NCBI GenBank assembly: GCA_044227925.1
Contig: JBGAVW010000013.1
Location: forward strand, 22,922-86,921
Origin: JADJLQ01 sp044227925
GTDB taxonomy: Bacteria; Bacteroidota; Bacteroidia; Chitinophagales; Saprospiraceae
Direction: 5' to 3'
DNA: 64,000 nt
The translations under genes were made by a program, and so were the position numbers. Shown piece after piece: positions 54,307 through 63,424 of this stretch. The notes below the pieces were generated by a model. It was not told the origin of the DNA. It did no database searches and was given only the letters and a program-made list of their open reading frames with translations. Position 1 is the stretch's first letter; each line of letters opens with the position of its first letter.

Positions 54307-55290
54307 TTATCTTAATAGTCCGGGTATCACCTGTATTCTTTCTATTCGACCTCCCCGGAGTATACCCAGATTTGATTTTTTTCCAATGGTTTCTTCGTTT
54401 AAATATTTGTGCAGGTTATCTACACTAGCCACGGGTTTATTTTCAAATTCTACAATGATATCACCTATTCGCAACTGATGATTGTATACATCTGCATCGG
54501 GTATGATTTCAAATACATAGACCCCAGTTTTGGTTTTGAGCTGATTGGCAGCAATCATACGGGGAGTGAGGTTTACAAGTTGCCCGGCAATGGCCAGTTG
54601 TGCCCTTTTTACTTTACCGTACATGATGAGCTTGCCTGCAATATAGGTAGTCAGATTGGATGAAACTGCAAAGCACAACCCCTGTGCACTGGATACTACT
54701 GCCGTATTTACCCCGATCACCTTACCTTCAGAGTTGACTAATGGTCCGCCGCTGTTACCTGGATTGAGTGCAGCATCGGTCTGAATAATATCATCTATAA
54801 GTCTGCCGTTGGTAGCCCGAAGGGTACGACCCGTGGCACTCACCACTCCTGTAGTTACGGTATGTTGCAATCCCATTGGGTTACCTATGGCTATTGCGAT
54901 TTGACCGGGTTCCAGCAAGTCAGAATTGGCAAAAGTCAAAGGCTTAAGGTCCCCATCAAATACTTTTAGTATAGCAATATCCGATGATGGATCAGTACCT
55001 ACCAGGGATGCTTTAGACTCCATTCCATCTGCAAATCCTACTTGTATAGATATAGCCTTTTCTATTACATGATTATTGGTTACTATCAATCCATCCGTCG
55101 AGATTACAAAGCCCGAGCCATATCCTTCCTGGTCCACTATCTTTTTACTTCTCGGATCCTGGAGTTTTTTGATGACTTTTATATGTACTACAGCTTGTGC
55201 AGATTGTTTCACCACGCCTGTAATAGTGGTAGAATATGCATCCAATAATTGCTTATCAGTAGAAGAGGTAAATTGTAAAAATTGGGACAT
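54307..55290 (-). CDS. HtrA/DegP-like serine protease with one PDZ domain
   Basis: From the ATG at 55290 the protein has 327 residues; a TTG at 55308 would add six. The S1C catalytic triad is clear: His74 in TNNHVIEK, Asp104 in SSDIAIL, Ser180 in GNSGGPL. A PDZ domain follows (about 230-322) with GVYVFEIIPDADVYNHQLRIGD (in parts) and IVEFENKPVASVDNLHKYL. There is no signal peptide or membrane anchor, unlike most HtrA/DegP enzymes, so it may be cytosolic or use a non-classical route. The role in protein quality control is inferred from the family. Confidence 0.9.
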   Translation of the reverse strand: MSQFLQFTSSTDKQLLDAYSTTITGVVKQSAQAVVHIKVIKKLQDPRSKKIVDQEGYGSGFVISTDGLIVTNNHVIEKAISIQVGFADGMESKASLVGTDPSSDIAILKVFDGDLKPLTFANSDLLEPGQIAIAIGNPMGLQHTVTTGVVSATGRTLRATNGRLIDDIIQTDAALNPGNSGGPLVNSEGKVIGVNTAVVSSAQGLCFAVSSNLTTYIAGKLIMYGKVKRAQLAIAGQLVNLTPRMIAANQLKTKTGVYVFEIIPDADVYNHQLRIGDIIVEFENKPVASVDNLHKYLNEETIGKKSNLGILRGGRIERIQVIPGLLR

Positions 55291-55401
55291 CGTAATTTTT
55301 CTACTCAATAATCAGACCAGCTTAAAGATTCGGAAAATTTGTCAGATTTTAAACCATATTTAGGTCAGATAATATATTATGAAAACAATTCTCACCAGGA
55401 T

Positions 55402-56361
55402 TTACTTTTTAGACTTACTCCACATCTCTTGCTGTCTTTCATTAAGAAAACTCCAAATAATAATTCTACTGATCTTTTGACCATTGGTCATCGTGATTTC
55501 TTTGATTTCGGTAGCCTCTGTTTTTTTGAGTGCTTTGATGATGGGCTCTATCGATATTTTCTTTGACAGCATGATCGAAAACAGAAAACAGGAAGTAGCG
55601 AAGGCCTGGCTTTCCCTGATCATATCGTATGCAAATTGGACTTCACCTCCTGCACGCCAAAGTTCATTGTCCTTACCGCCAAAATTGAGCACCGGCAATG
55701 GCTCTTTGTCAGGTGAGAGGTTCTTTAGTTTTCGCATAGTGGCCTGATGTGCTTCCTTAGAGTCATGGTGGAACGGAGGATTGCATACCACCAAATCTAT
55801 AAATTCATCTTTATGGATAATGCTTTCAAATATTTTATTGATATTATACTGCCTTCGTATAGTCAACTTTCCATGCAACGATGGATTTCGGTCGGCTATG
55901 AGCTGTGCAGCTTCCAGTGATGGGAGATGAGCTTCTGATCCAATGAAATTCCAATTATACTCTTTTATAGCCAGGATCGGGTAGACAGCATTGGCTCCTA
56001 TACCAATGTCTAATCCGGTAATTTTTTTACCCAGAGGTATTACGTTATGATTAAACGAGGCAAGTACATCTGCCATATAATGAATATAGTCAGCTCTCCC
56101 CGGAATGGAAGGACATAAGTATCCATCCGGAATATCCCAGTAGCTAAGTCCATAATGGTGTAGCAATAATGCTTTATTTAATGCTTTTACAGCCTCCGGG
56201 TCAAAGAAGTCAATCGTATCGTATGCCGATTTATTTCGAATTACATATTGCGCAAGCTCCGGCATGGTTTGAGTCAATGCCCCAAAATCATATCGATCAC
56301 GATGTTGATTGCGCGGGTGTAGGGATGAAGTTTCCTTTGATTTTATTTTCTTGCGTAGCAT
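55402..56361 (-). CDS. rlmF: 23S rRNA (adenine(1618)-N6)-methyltransferase
   Basis: A 319-residue protein matching RlmF throughout. It methylates A1618 of 23S rRNA using S-adenosylmethionine. Landmarks are LHPRNQHRDRYDF at the start, the cofactor motif LDIGIGANAVYP (117-128), the acidic FIGSEAHLPSLEAA, and the N6-methyltransferase motif CNPPFH (193-198), followed by GGKDNELWRAGGE. Length is normal for the family. Cytosolic; no related gene nearby. Confidence 0.95.
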   Translation of the reverse strand: MLRKKIKSKETSSLHPRNQHRDRYDFGALTQTMPELAQYVIRNKSAYDTIDFFDPEAVKALNKALLLHHYGLSYWDIPDGYLCPSIPGRADYIHYMADVLASFNHNVIPLGKKITGLDIGIGANAVYPILAIKEYNWNFIGSEAHLPSLEAAQLIADRNPSLHGKLTIRRQYNINKIFESIIHKDEFIDLVVCNPPFHHDSKEAHQATMRKLKNLSPDKEPLPVLNFGGKDNELWRAGGEVQFAYDMIRESQAFATSCFLFSIMLSKKISIEPIIKALKKTEATEIKEITMTNGQKISRIIIWSFLNERQQEMWSKSKK

Positions 56362-56493
56362 GAAAACTCTCCGGTTAAATGGTTAGAATAATTGCATGGA
56401 AGTATGACAATTAAGATGGTATTGATAAGCACCATTGGTAAAAGTAGGCTTTATTTGCCTAAGAGTATTTTAATTTAAATTGGCAAACAAATA

Positions 56494-56931
56494 CTAAAAA
56501 CTTCCTAATCCGGCCAATCTACGTATGATTTCCGGATAAGTCAGCAAACACAGTACGATACCCCATTTCCATATTATTTTAGGTAGTTTGCCCGGTTGGT
56601 CATCTGCCAAAGCAGTATACCTATAGGTTCGCTCAAATCTATACCAAATGTCCACCTTCTGGCCTACTGAATAAATGCAAGGCGATCGATATGTGAATGA
56701 AACATGCCGGTAGGTACCATTCGGATAGTTAAATTCTACTATAGGGGCTTTGCCGTTTTTACCTGAAGGATCATCTCGAATTTCAGTTACGATCCCGGTA
56801 GTGCGAATGCCTTTAGCCAGGGTTCGCTCTATTTCATGTTGTTTCTGGTACGATAAAATGAGGCAATAGGTGCCTGCAAATGTCAGGCCCGATAATACAT
56901 ATGGATGTAGGTAATCATATGGATTTAGCAT
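56494..56931 (-). CDS. DUF3592-like membrane protein
   Basis: A 145-residue protein with a hydrophobic N-terminal helix (VLSGLTFAGTYCLILSY), a soluble beta part carrying IRTTGIVTEIRDDPSGKNGKAP and YRHVSFTYRSPCIYSVGQKVDIWY in pieces, and a C-terminal helix (WGIVLCLLTYPEIIRRL). This is the DUF3592 architecture: two membrane segments around a small OB- or beta-like domain. Function unknown. It lies alone between rlmF and the methyltransferase-like gene. Confidence 0.8.
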   Translation of the reverse strand: MLNPYDYLHPYVLSGLTFAGTYCLILSYQKQHEIERTLAKGIRTTGIVTEIRDDPSGKNGKAPIVEFNYPNGTYRHVSFTYRSPCIYSVGQKVDIWYRFERTYRYTALADDQPGKLPKIIWKWGIVLCLLTYPEIIRRLAGLGSF

Positions 56932-57122
56932 TCAGCGAAGATGGTAATTTTCATATTGTTTTGAAAAAATTTGGTCCCATTCTTAGAACTATTTTTCGTG
57001 GCCGTTATTATAAAAATGCTTTCTAAAGCTTCTATACCCATCTTAAATAACCACCCGATTGACCATCGTTTTTAATTAGCCTAAATCTTATCTATGAATT
57101 GTCGTTTCATTACCTTTGAGCC

Positions 57123-57863
57123 ATGCCACTTCGTGAAGAGATGATCAGTCAGGGCAATTTCCTGTTTAAGTACCGTAGTTTTTTACCTGTTTTAATATTA
57201 ATTCCCGGCATATATCTATATGTAAGTTATGTACAAGCACATTCTTTAAATGGAAATCAGCCATGGGAATACTTTTCCTTTAGTGTATGCCTGTTGGGAT
57301 TGGCCATACGGATATATTGTATAGGCCACTCTCATGATAATACTTCAGGAAGGAATACCAATGAAGGGCAGATCGCAGATGATATAAATCAAACCGGTTT
57401 ATACAGTGCCTGCAGGCATCCATTATACCTGGGCAATTTTTTTATGTGGCTTGGCCTGGCTATGTTTACGTATAATCTATGGTTTATCATCGCCTTTATA
57501 TTCTTATTCTGGGTTTATTACGAACGCATCATGTTTGCAGAAGAAGAATACCTGAGGGCAAAGTTTGGTACGGTCTATACTGCCTGGGCAGATAAAACTC
57601 CTGCTTTTATTCCCAATTTACCCAAATGGACGAAACCAAAACTCGGTTTTTCATGGCCAAAAGTAATACGACAGGAGAAAGCAGGTATTTTAAATATGTT
57701 TTTAGTAGTATGGTTATTCAAAGCGGTGGCTGCTTATAGCACCAAAGGAAATATCGATATAGAAAACAAGGTTTGGTCCTGGGGACTGGTAGCTGCATTA
57801 CTCTGGTATGTATTGATTAAAATGCTGCAAAAAACCACTACTGTATTTACAAAGGACAGATAG
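57123..57863 (+). CDS. Isoprenylcysteine-carboxylmethyltransferase-like (ICMT family) membrane protein
   Basis: A 246-residue membrane protein with about five helices. The ICMT/PEMT cofactor motif is clear in the LYSACRHPLYLGNFFMWLG segment, followed by YERIMFAEEEYLRAKFGTVY, the usual EExxL helix. Bacterial members methylate lipids, including lipid A 1-phosphate in Leptospira; others have unknown targets. The N-terminus lacks a signal peptide but starts close to a helix. The target here is unknown. Confidence 0.85.
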   Translation: MPLREEMISQGNFLFKYRSFLPVLILIPGIYLYVSYVQAHSLNGNQPWEYFSFSVCLLGLAIRIYCIGHSHDNTSGRNTNEGQIADDINQTGLYSACRHPLYLGNFFMWLGLAMFTYNLWFIIAFIFLFWVYYERIMFAEEEYLRAKFGTVYTAWADKTPAFIPNLPKWTKPKLGFSWPKVIRQEKAGILNMFLVVWLFKAVAAYSTKGNIDIENKVWSWGLVAALLWYVLIKMLQKTTTVFTKDR

Positions 57864-57985
57864 GGTCAGGGTATTATTAGTTCTACATAATTTTATTTTT
57901 AAAGTATCACTTTGTAATCATGATGTGGGCCTGACAAATCTATATTTCGGATCTGCAGGTTAGTTAAATAGTTTGAATTTTTCAT

Positions 57986-58014
57986 TTACTTTCTTTGTCC
58001 GCCAAAGAAAGTAA
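57986..58014. repeat. Perfect 12-base-pair hairpin
   Basis: TTACTTTCTTTG (57986-57997) and CAAAGAAAGTAA (58003-58014) form a perfect stem with loop TCCGC. It is followed by CAAAGAAAG (58015-58023), a third copy of one arm. I recall similar sequences as dispersed repeats in other bacteria, but cannot verify that here. Confidence 0.7.
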
Positions 58015-58206
58015 CAAAGAAAGCTCGTCAGAAAATAAGGCATCCCTGTGGGCCGACCTATTCAGCTGCCCTGCATAACATTCGGATTTCCAGGCTAACT
58101 TCAATGCTTGACGGTGATTTTACTTTTTAGCTTTAATTTGATTTCAGGTGCAGCATGAATAAGTCTATGCTGTATTTTCTGACCTACGCCTTTGCTTGGC
58201 CTTTGA

Positions 58207-58224
58207 ACCAATTAATTAATTGGT
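58207..58224. repeat. Perfect 18-base palindrome
   Basis: ACCAATTAATTAATTGGT is its own reverse complement. It lies in the gap between the ICMT-like and AlkB-like genes and could be a binding site or an extrusion-prone sequence. Purpose unknown. Confidence 0.65.
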
Positions 58225-58396
58225 CCATGCCTTTTTAATCTTTTTACCATATCAATGCACTTTCTCGATCTATGTCTTTCAATAAATTAATAAGGGTCAA
58301 CATTTTATGATTTCCCCAACTGACCCTATTTACATGTATATTAAAAGTGAGGGAAGCTAAGCTGACCAGGTAATTCAAGAAATTATCCACATTACT

Positions 58397-59404
58397 TTAT
58401 TTCAACCTGGGATTCATAATCTTAAACCAAAGATGAGGAATCAACGCCAATACGATAGAGGCCGGATATCCATAAGCCATTTTAGGACTTCGATGCGAAG
58501 CTTGTAATGTTTGATAGGGTTTGCCTGCATGAGTATGATGATCGGCATGCCGAGTAAGTTCATATAAAAAAATCCTGCCCAGGGGTTGATCGGCATCCCA
58601 TGACAATCCTTCGTGTACCGGCTCTGTAGATTTCCTTAGCAATCCATAATGTTCTATATAGTTTACACTTTCAAGGAATAATAGTCCTATGATGCCAACC
58701 AGTGCTATCATCACTGCCACATACAGATTAAAAACTAAAATGAAAAATCCCAAATAGGCTAAGGACGATAATAAAAATAAGATCATTAAATTATCGGTGC
58801 TCCATACTTTTTTATGTTGTAATTCAAGCCTCTCTTTTTCAATAGCCCAGGCGTGCCAATACGAGTCTTTGACAGATCGCAGCCAAAAGGAATAGATTGG
58901 TTCATCTTTGCGTGCAGTGGCGGGATCATCCATCGTAGCAATGTAACGATGATGACCTTTATTATGCTCTATGAAAAAATGAAGATAATGTGATGGAAGT
59001 AACAAAGCCCACGACATCCAATGATGTATCTTTTCCTTTCTATGACCCAGCTCGTGCGCCACATTGATGCCGGATGTGCCGAGAATCAGGCCCACATTAA
59101 GCACCAATCCAAAATGTTCATACCATACTAAATCAAATGTATTAATCGTGAACGCATAATAATAAATCAATGAATACACTATAGGAATATTGAGATATAA
59201 AAACAGATCGTGCAGGAAAGATTTTTTGGGCTCACCCGTAGGAGCATCATCGATGTCCGGATTTTTGTAAAAAAGCCCTTCTACTGCCGGTATAAAAAGA
59301 AAACCAATATATATAGATCCAAATGACCACCATCCTTTGAAGTACAAACCAATAAAGGCACTGATGGGAGCCAGGTAAGCAATGAGGTATTTGTATCCGT
59401 GCAT
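58397..59404 (-). CDS. AlkB-type alkane 1-monooxygenase family protein
   Basis: A 335-residue membrane di-iron enzyme. The histidine boxes are HELGH (117-121), HNKGHH (147-152) and HADHH (286-290), with NYIEHYG (248-254) as the fourth signature of the AlkB group. About six membrane helices are visible. AlkB hydroxylates the terminal carbon of alkanes or fatty chains with a rubredoxin partner; no rubredoxin gene is seen here, so the substrate and electron donor are uncertain. It has its own -7 box and lies 55 bases after the methyltransferase gene on the same strand. Confidence 0.92.
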   Translation of the reverse strand: MHGYKYLIAYLAPISAFIGLYFKGWWSFGSIYIGFLFIPAVEGLFYKNPDIDDAPTGEPKKSFLHDLFLYLNIPIVYSLIYYYAFTINTFDLVWYEHFGLVLNVGLILGTSGINVAHELGHRKEKIHHWMSWALLLPSHYLHFFIEHNKGHHRYIATMDDPATARKDEPIYSFWLRSVKDSYWHAWAIEKERLELQHKKVWSTDNLMILFLLSSLAYLGFFILVFNLYVAVMIALVGIIGLLFLESVNYIEHYGLLRKSTEPVHEGLSWDADQPLGRIFLYELTRHADHHTHAGKPYQTLQASHRSPKMAYGYPASIVLALIPHLWFKIMNPRLK

Positions 59405-59417
59405 GATATTGGTATTT

Positions 59418-59425
59418 CAAAAATA
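59418..59425 (-). promoter_or_regulatory. Putative -7 box TATTTTTG before the AlkB-like gene
   Basis: On the minus strand TATTTTTG matches TAnnTTTG and lies 13 bases before the ATG at 59404. No well-spaced TTG is present. Confidence 0.45.
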
Positions 59426-59459
59426 AACAATTTAGTTATACTGTTTAAAATACACGAAG

Positions 59460-60428
59460 TTACCTGCCTCTTTTGCCATACACTCCAAATACATAATCCG
59501 ATTTGTTTTCTTTCAGATATTCATCTTCTATATAAAATAATTTTTCCAACTCCTTATCATCCGATATAAAATGATGAGCAATGTGTTTTAATGCAGGCAT
59601 AAGCAAATTCCCTCCCAAAGGTTTTTCTTCTAATATAATAAAATGGGTATGCACTGCAGGAAGTATATTTTCAGACTCTACACATTCGGAGGGGTCAGAA
59701 AATAACATACGCCACTTTCCCAACCGGTATGATCTTGTCTTAATAATTCCGGTAAATGCAATTTTCTTTTTTTCTTCCGGTAAATAGTTGAGCAATGCAC
59801 TGCTTTTTTTTATTTGCCCCGTATGGAAATTCATTCTGTTTGGTCCTGCATATTCGTTGAGTATTACCAGTCCATTTTCTTTTAAGGCCGGTACAATTTT
59901 ATTTTGGAGAAATGAATCTATATGTTGTAAATGATGTAATGAAGCATTAAACAGAAAGTAGTCAACTGATTCATCTGCAAATAAAAGAGTATAAGCATCC
60001 GCTTTTATAAACGAGATGTTTTTGGCATCCGCCTTTATTGCTTTATCTCTTGCTTCCTGCAACAATGCTTCAGACAGATCATATGCCTTAACATGAAGAC
60101 GAGGGTTTAATGAGGCTAATTTTATTTCATGACTACCTGTACCGCATCCAATAGAGATCAATACTTTATCTTCCGTATCTTTTAAATATTTCTTCGTAAT
60201 GTATTCTTCATAGGATGTGTTTTCATGGCCGCTGATTTTTTTATTCATTCTCTTTTGAATGGCGGGTATGATCCACCAATTGGAGTGAATAAAATCATTT
60301 TGAAAACTGGAGAGTGTGCGCCGGTTGTTTTTCCAATGCAATTTGCTTAGTATAAAGGGGATTCCACGCTGTCTGAGTTTTATCCATGTCTCTACCAGAT
60401 CGTCCCAATACCATAGTCCGCCAAGCAT
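59460..60428 (-). CDS. Class I SAM-dependent methyltransferase
   Basis: A 322-residue cytosolic protein. Motif I is ISIGCGTGS (91-99), followed by AYDLSEALLQEA, KADAYTLLF, FNASLHHLQH and a PALKENGLVILNEYAGPNR block, all typical of class I methyltransferases. The N-terminal 85 residues are extra helices (KLRQRGIPFILSKLHWKNN). The substrate is unknown. It starts six bases after the end of the PorZ-like gene, so it is almost surely co-transcribed with it. Relevance to lipopolysaccharide or T9SS cargo attachment is only inferred from this position. Confidence 0.85.
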   Translation of the reverse strand: MLGGLWYWDDLVETWIKLRQRGIPFILSKLHWKNNRRTLSSFQNDFIHSNWWIIPAIQKRMNKKISGHENTSYEEYITKKYLKDTEDKVLISIGCGTGSHEIKLASLNPRLHVKAYDLSEALLQEARDKAIKADAKNISFIKADAYTLLFADESVDYFLFNASLHHLQHIDSFLQNKIVPALKENGLVILNEYAGPNRMNFHTGQIKKSSALLNYLPEEKKKIAFTGIIKTRSYRLGKWRMLFSDPSECVESENILPAVHTHFIILEEKPLGGNLLMPALKHIAHHFISDDKELEKLFYIEDEYLKENKSDYVFGVYGKRGR

Positions 60429-60434
60429 GCCCGG

Positions 60435-62828
60435 TTATCTTACTATTGCAATTTTAAGAGATTGGGTATCCGGGCTTTCAAATCCGTCTCCTGCACTGAT
60501 CCAGGCTATGTAGATACCACTGACCACTTTTTTACCTTTGATATCAAGACCATCCCAGGTGTAGATACCACCATTTGATTTGCCCTGATTCACAATCTGG
60601 CCGGCAAAATCAGTAATTTTTACAGTACTGTTTCGCCTCATTCCCTGTATGGTGATAAGGCCATTATATTCAGGTCGTACCGGATTGGGAAAAGCATATA
60701 TATCGGCAAATTCATTATTGCGACTACCTGCAGTAGCATCTATTCTCAATGATTGCAATCCTGCACCGGTACCAATATACATCTCTCCTTTATCTGCATG
60801 ATAGCGAAGTGCAGTGATCAGGTTATCGTATAAAGGACTATTGTCTTTGGTATACCTGGATACCAATGCATCTCCTGCCGCAGATATCACTGAAATGCCA
60901 TTGCGGGTACCAAACCATTTTCTATTGGCACCGTCGATAGCAATGCATTGTATATCTTCATTTTCAAGTAAGCTACCGCCAAGATCGAGCTGCACTATTA
61001 TTCGTTTTGATCCTTTACACGCTGCATCAAATACATCGCCGCATTCAAATACAAATACACCATTCGCAGTTCCTACCCAAACGGATCCATCAAGATCTGT
61101 AGCTATGGCATTTATATTATTGGTGGTGAGCACACTATTGCCATTGTTAAAGAGCTTGTATTTATCATCACTGGTATTATTCAGATCATCGCCCGGATTA
61201 AAAGCCAGTAAGCCCTGACCGATTACTGAAAACCAAAGTGTATTTGCAGAATCACTGGCACAGGCAAGCAATGTGGTATTGGTATTGGTCGCAAAATTTT
61301 TCCAGGTGCCATCTGCTTTTAATACAGAAATAGGTCTTTCCGCAAGGTAATTCGTCATCCATAAGTTTCCTTTTCTATCATAGGTAAGACCTCCGATACG
61401 GGTCCGTGCAGCATCACCCACAGCACCTTGCAAGCTGCTGTTGTTTTTATCAAATACTTTTATCACCGGCCTGGAAGGGTCTTTCATATCACATTGCATG
61501 AGCCCTCCCCAGTAGGTACCTATGTATAATAATCCTGTTCGGTTATCTATAGCCATTTTAAAAAGATCTACCAGGTCGTATGCCTGCATTACACTGTTAT
61601 TCCCTCTGTTGTATACCCGCCAGTCGCCATCAGCATACGAAAAAAAACCATCTCCCCTGAAAAGGTAACCATACGATGCATTGATACCTCCTGAAGCGAC
61701 ATAGATACGATCAGCCTGTAATGCTATATCTGTAGAAAATGCAGACAGCGGAGTATTAAAGTATTTAAATGAACATGGATCTGTGATCTTTGCATTAGAC
61801 CTGAATGCCTGGAAGCGATCGGCAAACCAGCCACGGTTTTTTTCATCCAGTACAGCATACAGTGGTCTGGGTACACAAGACACATCCAGTGTTTTTACTG
61901 CATTACTCTTATCGATAGCATACCATTTTCCATCGCAGTCGCTTTTGCATCTATAACCCGCCAGCAACCAATCTTTATTGCTGCTTAAGTATTGAATAGT
62001 ATGATTGGATGAATTCTCTTTATATATTGGTGTCCGGGTGGTACCATCAAATGAATATATGGTCTGATCCTGAACAGCATATAATAAGCCATTAAACTCT
62101 GCCATGGCTGCATAGGTCTCTGATCCAAATACCGATACGGCATTCCATTGGCCAAAGTCGCTCGGGTTGGCTTTGGCTTTATCTATAGAATAAATACCTG
62201 TTTCGGTAGCTATATAAATTAAATTTTTATATAATGCCGGTTCATATACGGGTATACCTGTAAATGCAGTAAAGCCAAATTCATCGCGCTTGAGGTTGAG
62301 TTCTACTATACCGAATCCACAAGCAAGGTAAGCAAAGTCAGAGCCCGGTGTGGTATAGATCCGGTTGATGATTTTATCGCCCAGGATTTTTGTATTGCGC
62401 AATATATCCGGCAGGTTGACTATTTTATTGGTTTTAGGATCATAGATATCAATATTGCTGTTGCGATAGGCAATGATGAGTCGATTGGTTTTGCTGTCCC
62501 ATGCCATAGTCTGCACACTGATATCACTTAATCCGGATACTTTGGTTACAAATTTTATTTCTTCATTATTTTTATTGATCAGCACCAGGCCACCATTGGT
62601 TCCAAAAAATACATATTCCGGGCTCTGGGCTACAAAATTGCCGGTAGAATGCGACATATAACTTGTCCATTCTCCTATACGGGTAGTAGATTGTGAAAAA
62701 GATGATGTAGCGAAGAAAAGCAAAAGTATAATAATAAATGCCAATGCATTTTCAACTATTTTTCCGCAACCATAAATCGTGCTCGCAGAATGATCAGAGA
62801 TAAAGATTAGTGAAGGTTTGTTCAGCAC
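60435..62828 (-). CDS. porZ: PorZ-like type IX secretion component
   Basis: A 797-residue protein with two beta-propeller regions and a CTD-like tail. It shows the PorZ opening RIGEWTSYMSHSTGNFVAQS, repeated VLINKNNEE- and IYSIDKAKANP-like blades, and a second propeller with FGTRNGISVIS. The end ADIYAFPNPVRPEYNGLI, VKITDFAGQIVNQG and GIYTWDGLDIKGKKVVSG is the PorZ tail. PorZ helps attach secreted T9SS proteins to anionic lipopolysaccharide. The frame begins with a GTG at 62828 and a long leader before the hydrophobic stretch AFIIILLLFFATSSFSQ, so a TTG start nearer the signal is also possible. Confidence 0.85.
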   Translation of the reverse strand: MLNKPSLIFISDHSASTIYGCGKIVENALAFIIILLLFFATSSFSQSTTRIGEWTSYMSHSTGNFVAQSPEYVFFGTNGGLVLINKNNEEIKFVTKVSGLSDISVQTMAWDSKTNRLIIAYRNSNIDIYDPKTNKIVNLPDILRNTKILGDKIINRIYTTPGSDFAYLACGFGIVELNLKRDEFGFTAFTGIPVYEPALYKNLIYIATETGIYSIDKAKANPSDFGQWNAVSVFGSETYAAMAEFNGLLYAVQDQTIYSFDGTTRTPIYKENSSNHTIQYLSSNKDWLLAGYRCKSDCDGKWYAIDKSNAVKTLDVSCVPRPLYAVLDEKNRGWFADRFQAFRSNAKITDPCSFKYFNTPLSAFSTDIALQADRIYVASGGINASYGYLFRGDGFFSYADGDWRVYNRGNNSVMQAYDLVDLFKMAIDNRTGLLYIGTYWGGLMQCDMKDPSRPVIKVFDKNNSSLQGAVGDAARTRIGGLTYDRKGNLWMTNYLAERPISVLKADGTWKNFATNTNTTLLACASDSANTLWFSVIGQGLLAFNPGDDLNNTSDDKYKLFNNGNSVLTTNNINAIATDLDGSVWVGTANGVFVFECGDVFDAACKGSKRIIVQLDLGGSLLENEDIQCIAIDGANRKWFGTRNGISVISAAGDALVSRYTKDNSPLYDNLITALRYHADKGEMYIGTGAGLQSLRIDATAGSRNNEFADIYAFPNPVRPEYNGLITIQGMRRNSTVKITDFAGQIVNQGKSNGGIYTWDGLDIKGKKVVSGIYIAWISAGDGFESPDTQSLKIAIVR

Positions 62829-62846
62829 GGAATACTATATAAAACG

Positions 62847-62854
62847 CAAAAGTA
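62847..62854 (-). promoter_or_regulatory. Putative -7 box TACTTTTG before porZ
   Basis: TACTTTTG matches TAnnTTTG and lies 18 bases before the GTG at 62828, placing the transcription start near 62840 and supporting a start within the first part of the frame. Confidence 0.5.
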
Positions 62855-63021
62855 AGGTGGATTGGTGTAAATGCCCTGATTTATTATTCAATTTCGAATT
62901 CATTTACTTAACCGGGTTTTAAGGTATAGTTTAGTCTTACATAGCATATTAATTACCATGTTTAATCAATTCTATCTTACCTTTAGATGGATTAAATTCT
63001 ATTCAATCTTTTATAAAAATT

Positions 63022-63378
63022 ATGTATTTATCTTACAAACTCCACACCAGCTACACTTTTTCGGTTGATCAGCCTTCCGTATTGACTATATTGGAAGGAG
63101 GATCATTTTCATACAAAGGTAAATCAATGGGGCATTTTAGCTCAAAACTAACCAAAGTAAAGGGCAGGGATAATCCCATGGGGCGTAGTTTCGTCATAAT
63201 CAATCTTGAATTTAAACGGAAACAAAAAGGAGGTGAGCCACATTATATGCACTTACTCGGAGAGCGGGATATGATTACCATGATAGAAAACGGGAAAGTG
63301 GCAGGGACTTCTAATTTGTATAAATCGAAAAATGGAAAATGGTATCAGCGACAGGGAGAGTATTTGAATATAGGATGA
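63022..63378 (+). CDS. Hypothetical small protein
   Basis: A 118-residue protein from the first ATG, without a signal peptide. It is beta-rich and basic: YKLHTSYTFSVDQPSVLTIL, GGSFSYKGKSMGHFSS, IINLEFKRKQKGGEPHYMHLLG, ending GKWYQRQGEYLNIG. No family is recognised. It sits between the divergent porZ gene and the deacetylase; it may be a stand-alone gene. The clean frame and codon use support it as real. Confidence 0.6.
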   Translation: MYLSYKLHTSYTFSVDQPSVLTILEGGSFSYKGKSMGHFSSKLTKVKGRDNPMGRSFVIINLEFKRKQKGGEPHYMHLLGERDMITMIENGKVAGTSNLYKSKNGKWYQRQGEYLNIG

Positions 63379-63424
63379 TGATTTAATACAACAATATTTA
63401 TTTTAATTAAATGATATTTAGCAC

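Larger units (their letters stand above)
57864..58396. other. Intergenic region with strong palindromes
   Basis: A 533-base gap between convergent genes. It contains a 12-base-pair hairpin at 57986-58014, an 18-base palindrome at 58207-58224, and an AGGGTCA/TGACCCT inverted repeat at 58293-58327. No credible coding frame is seen. Confidence 0.6.

Noticed and set aside
60814..61218. A 134-codon plus-strand frame inside porZ
   Set aside because: It is antisense to a well-supported propeller coding region and has no domain features.
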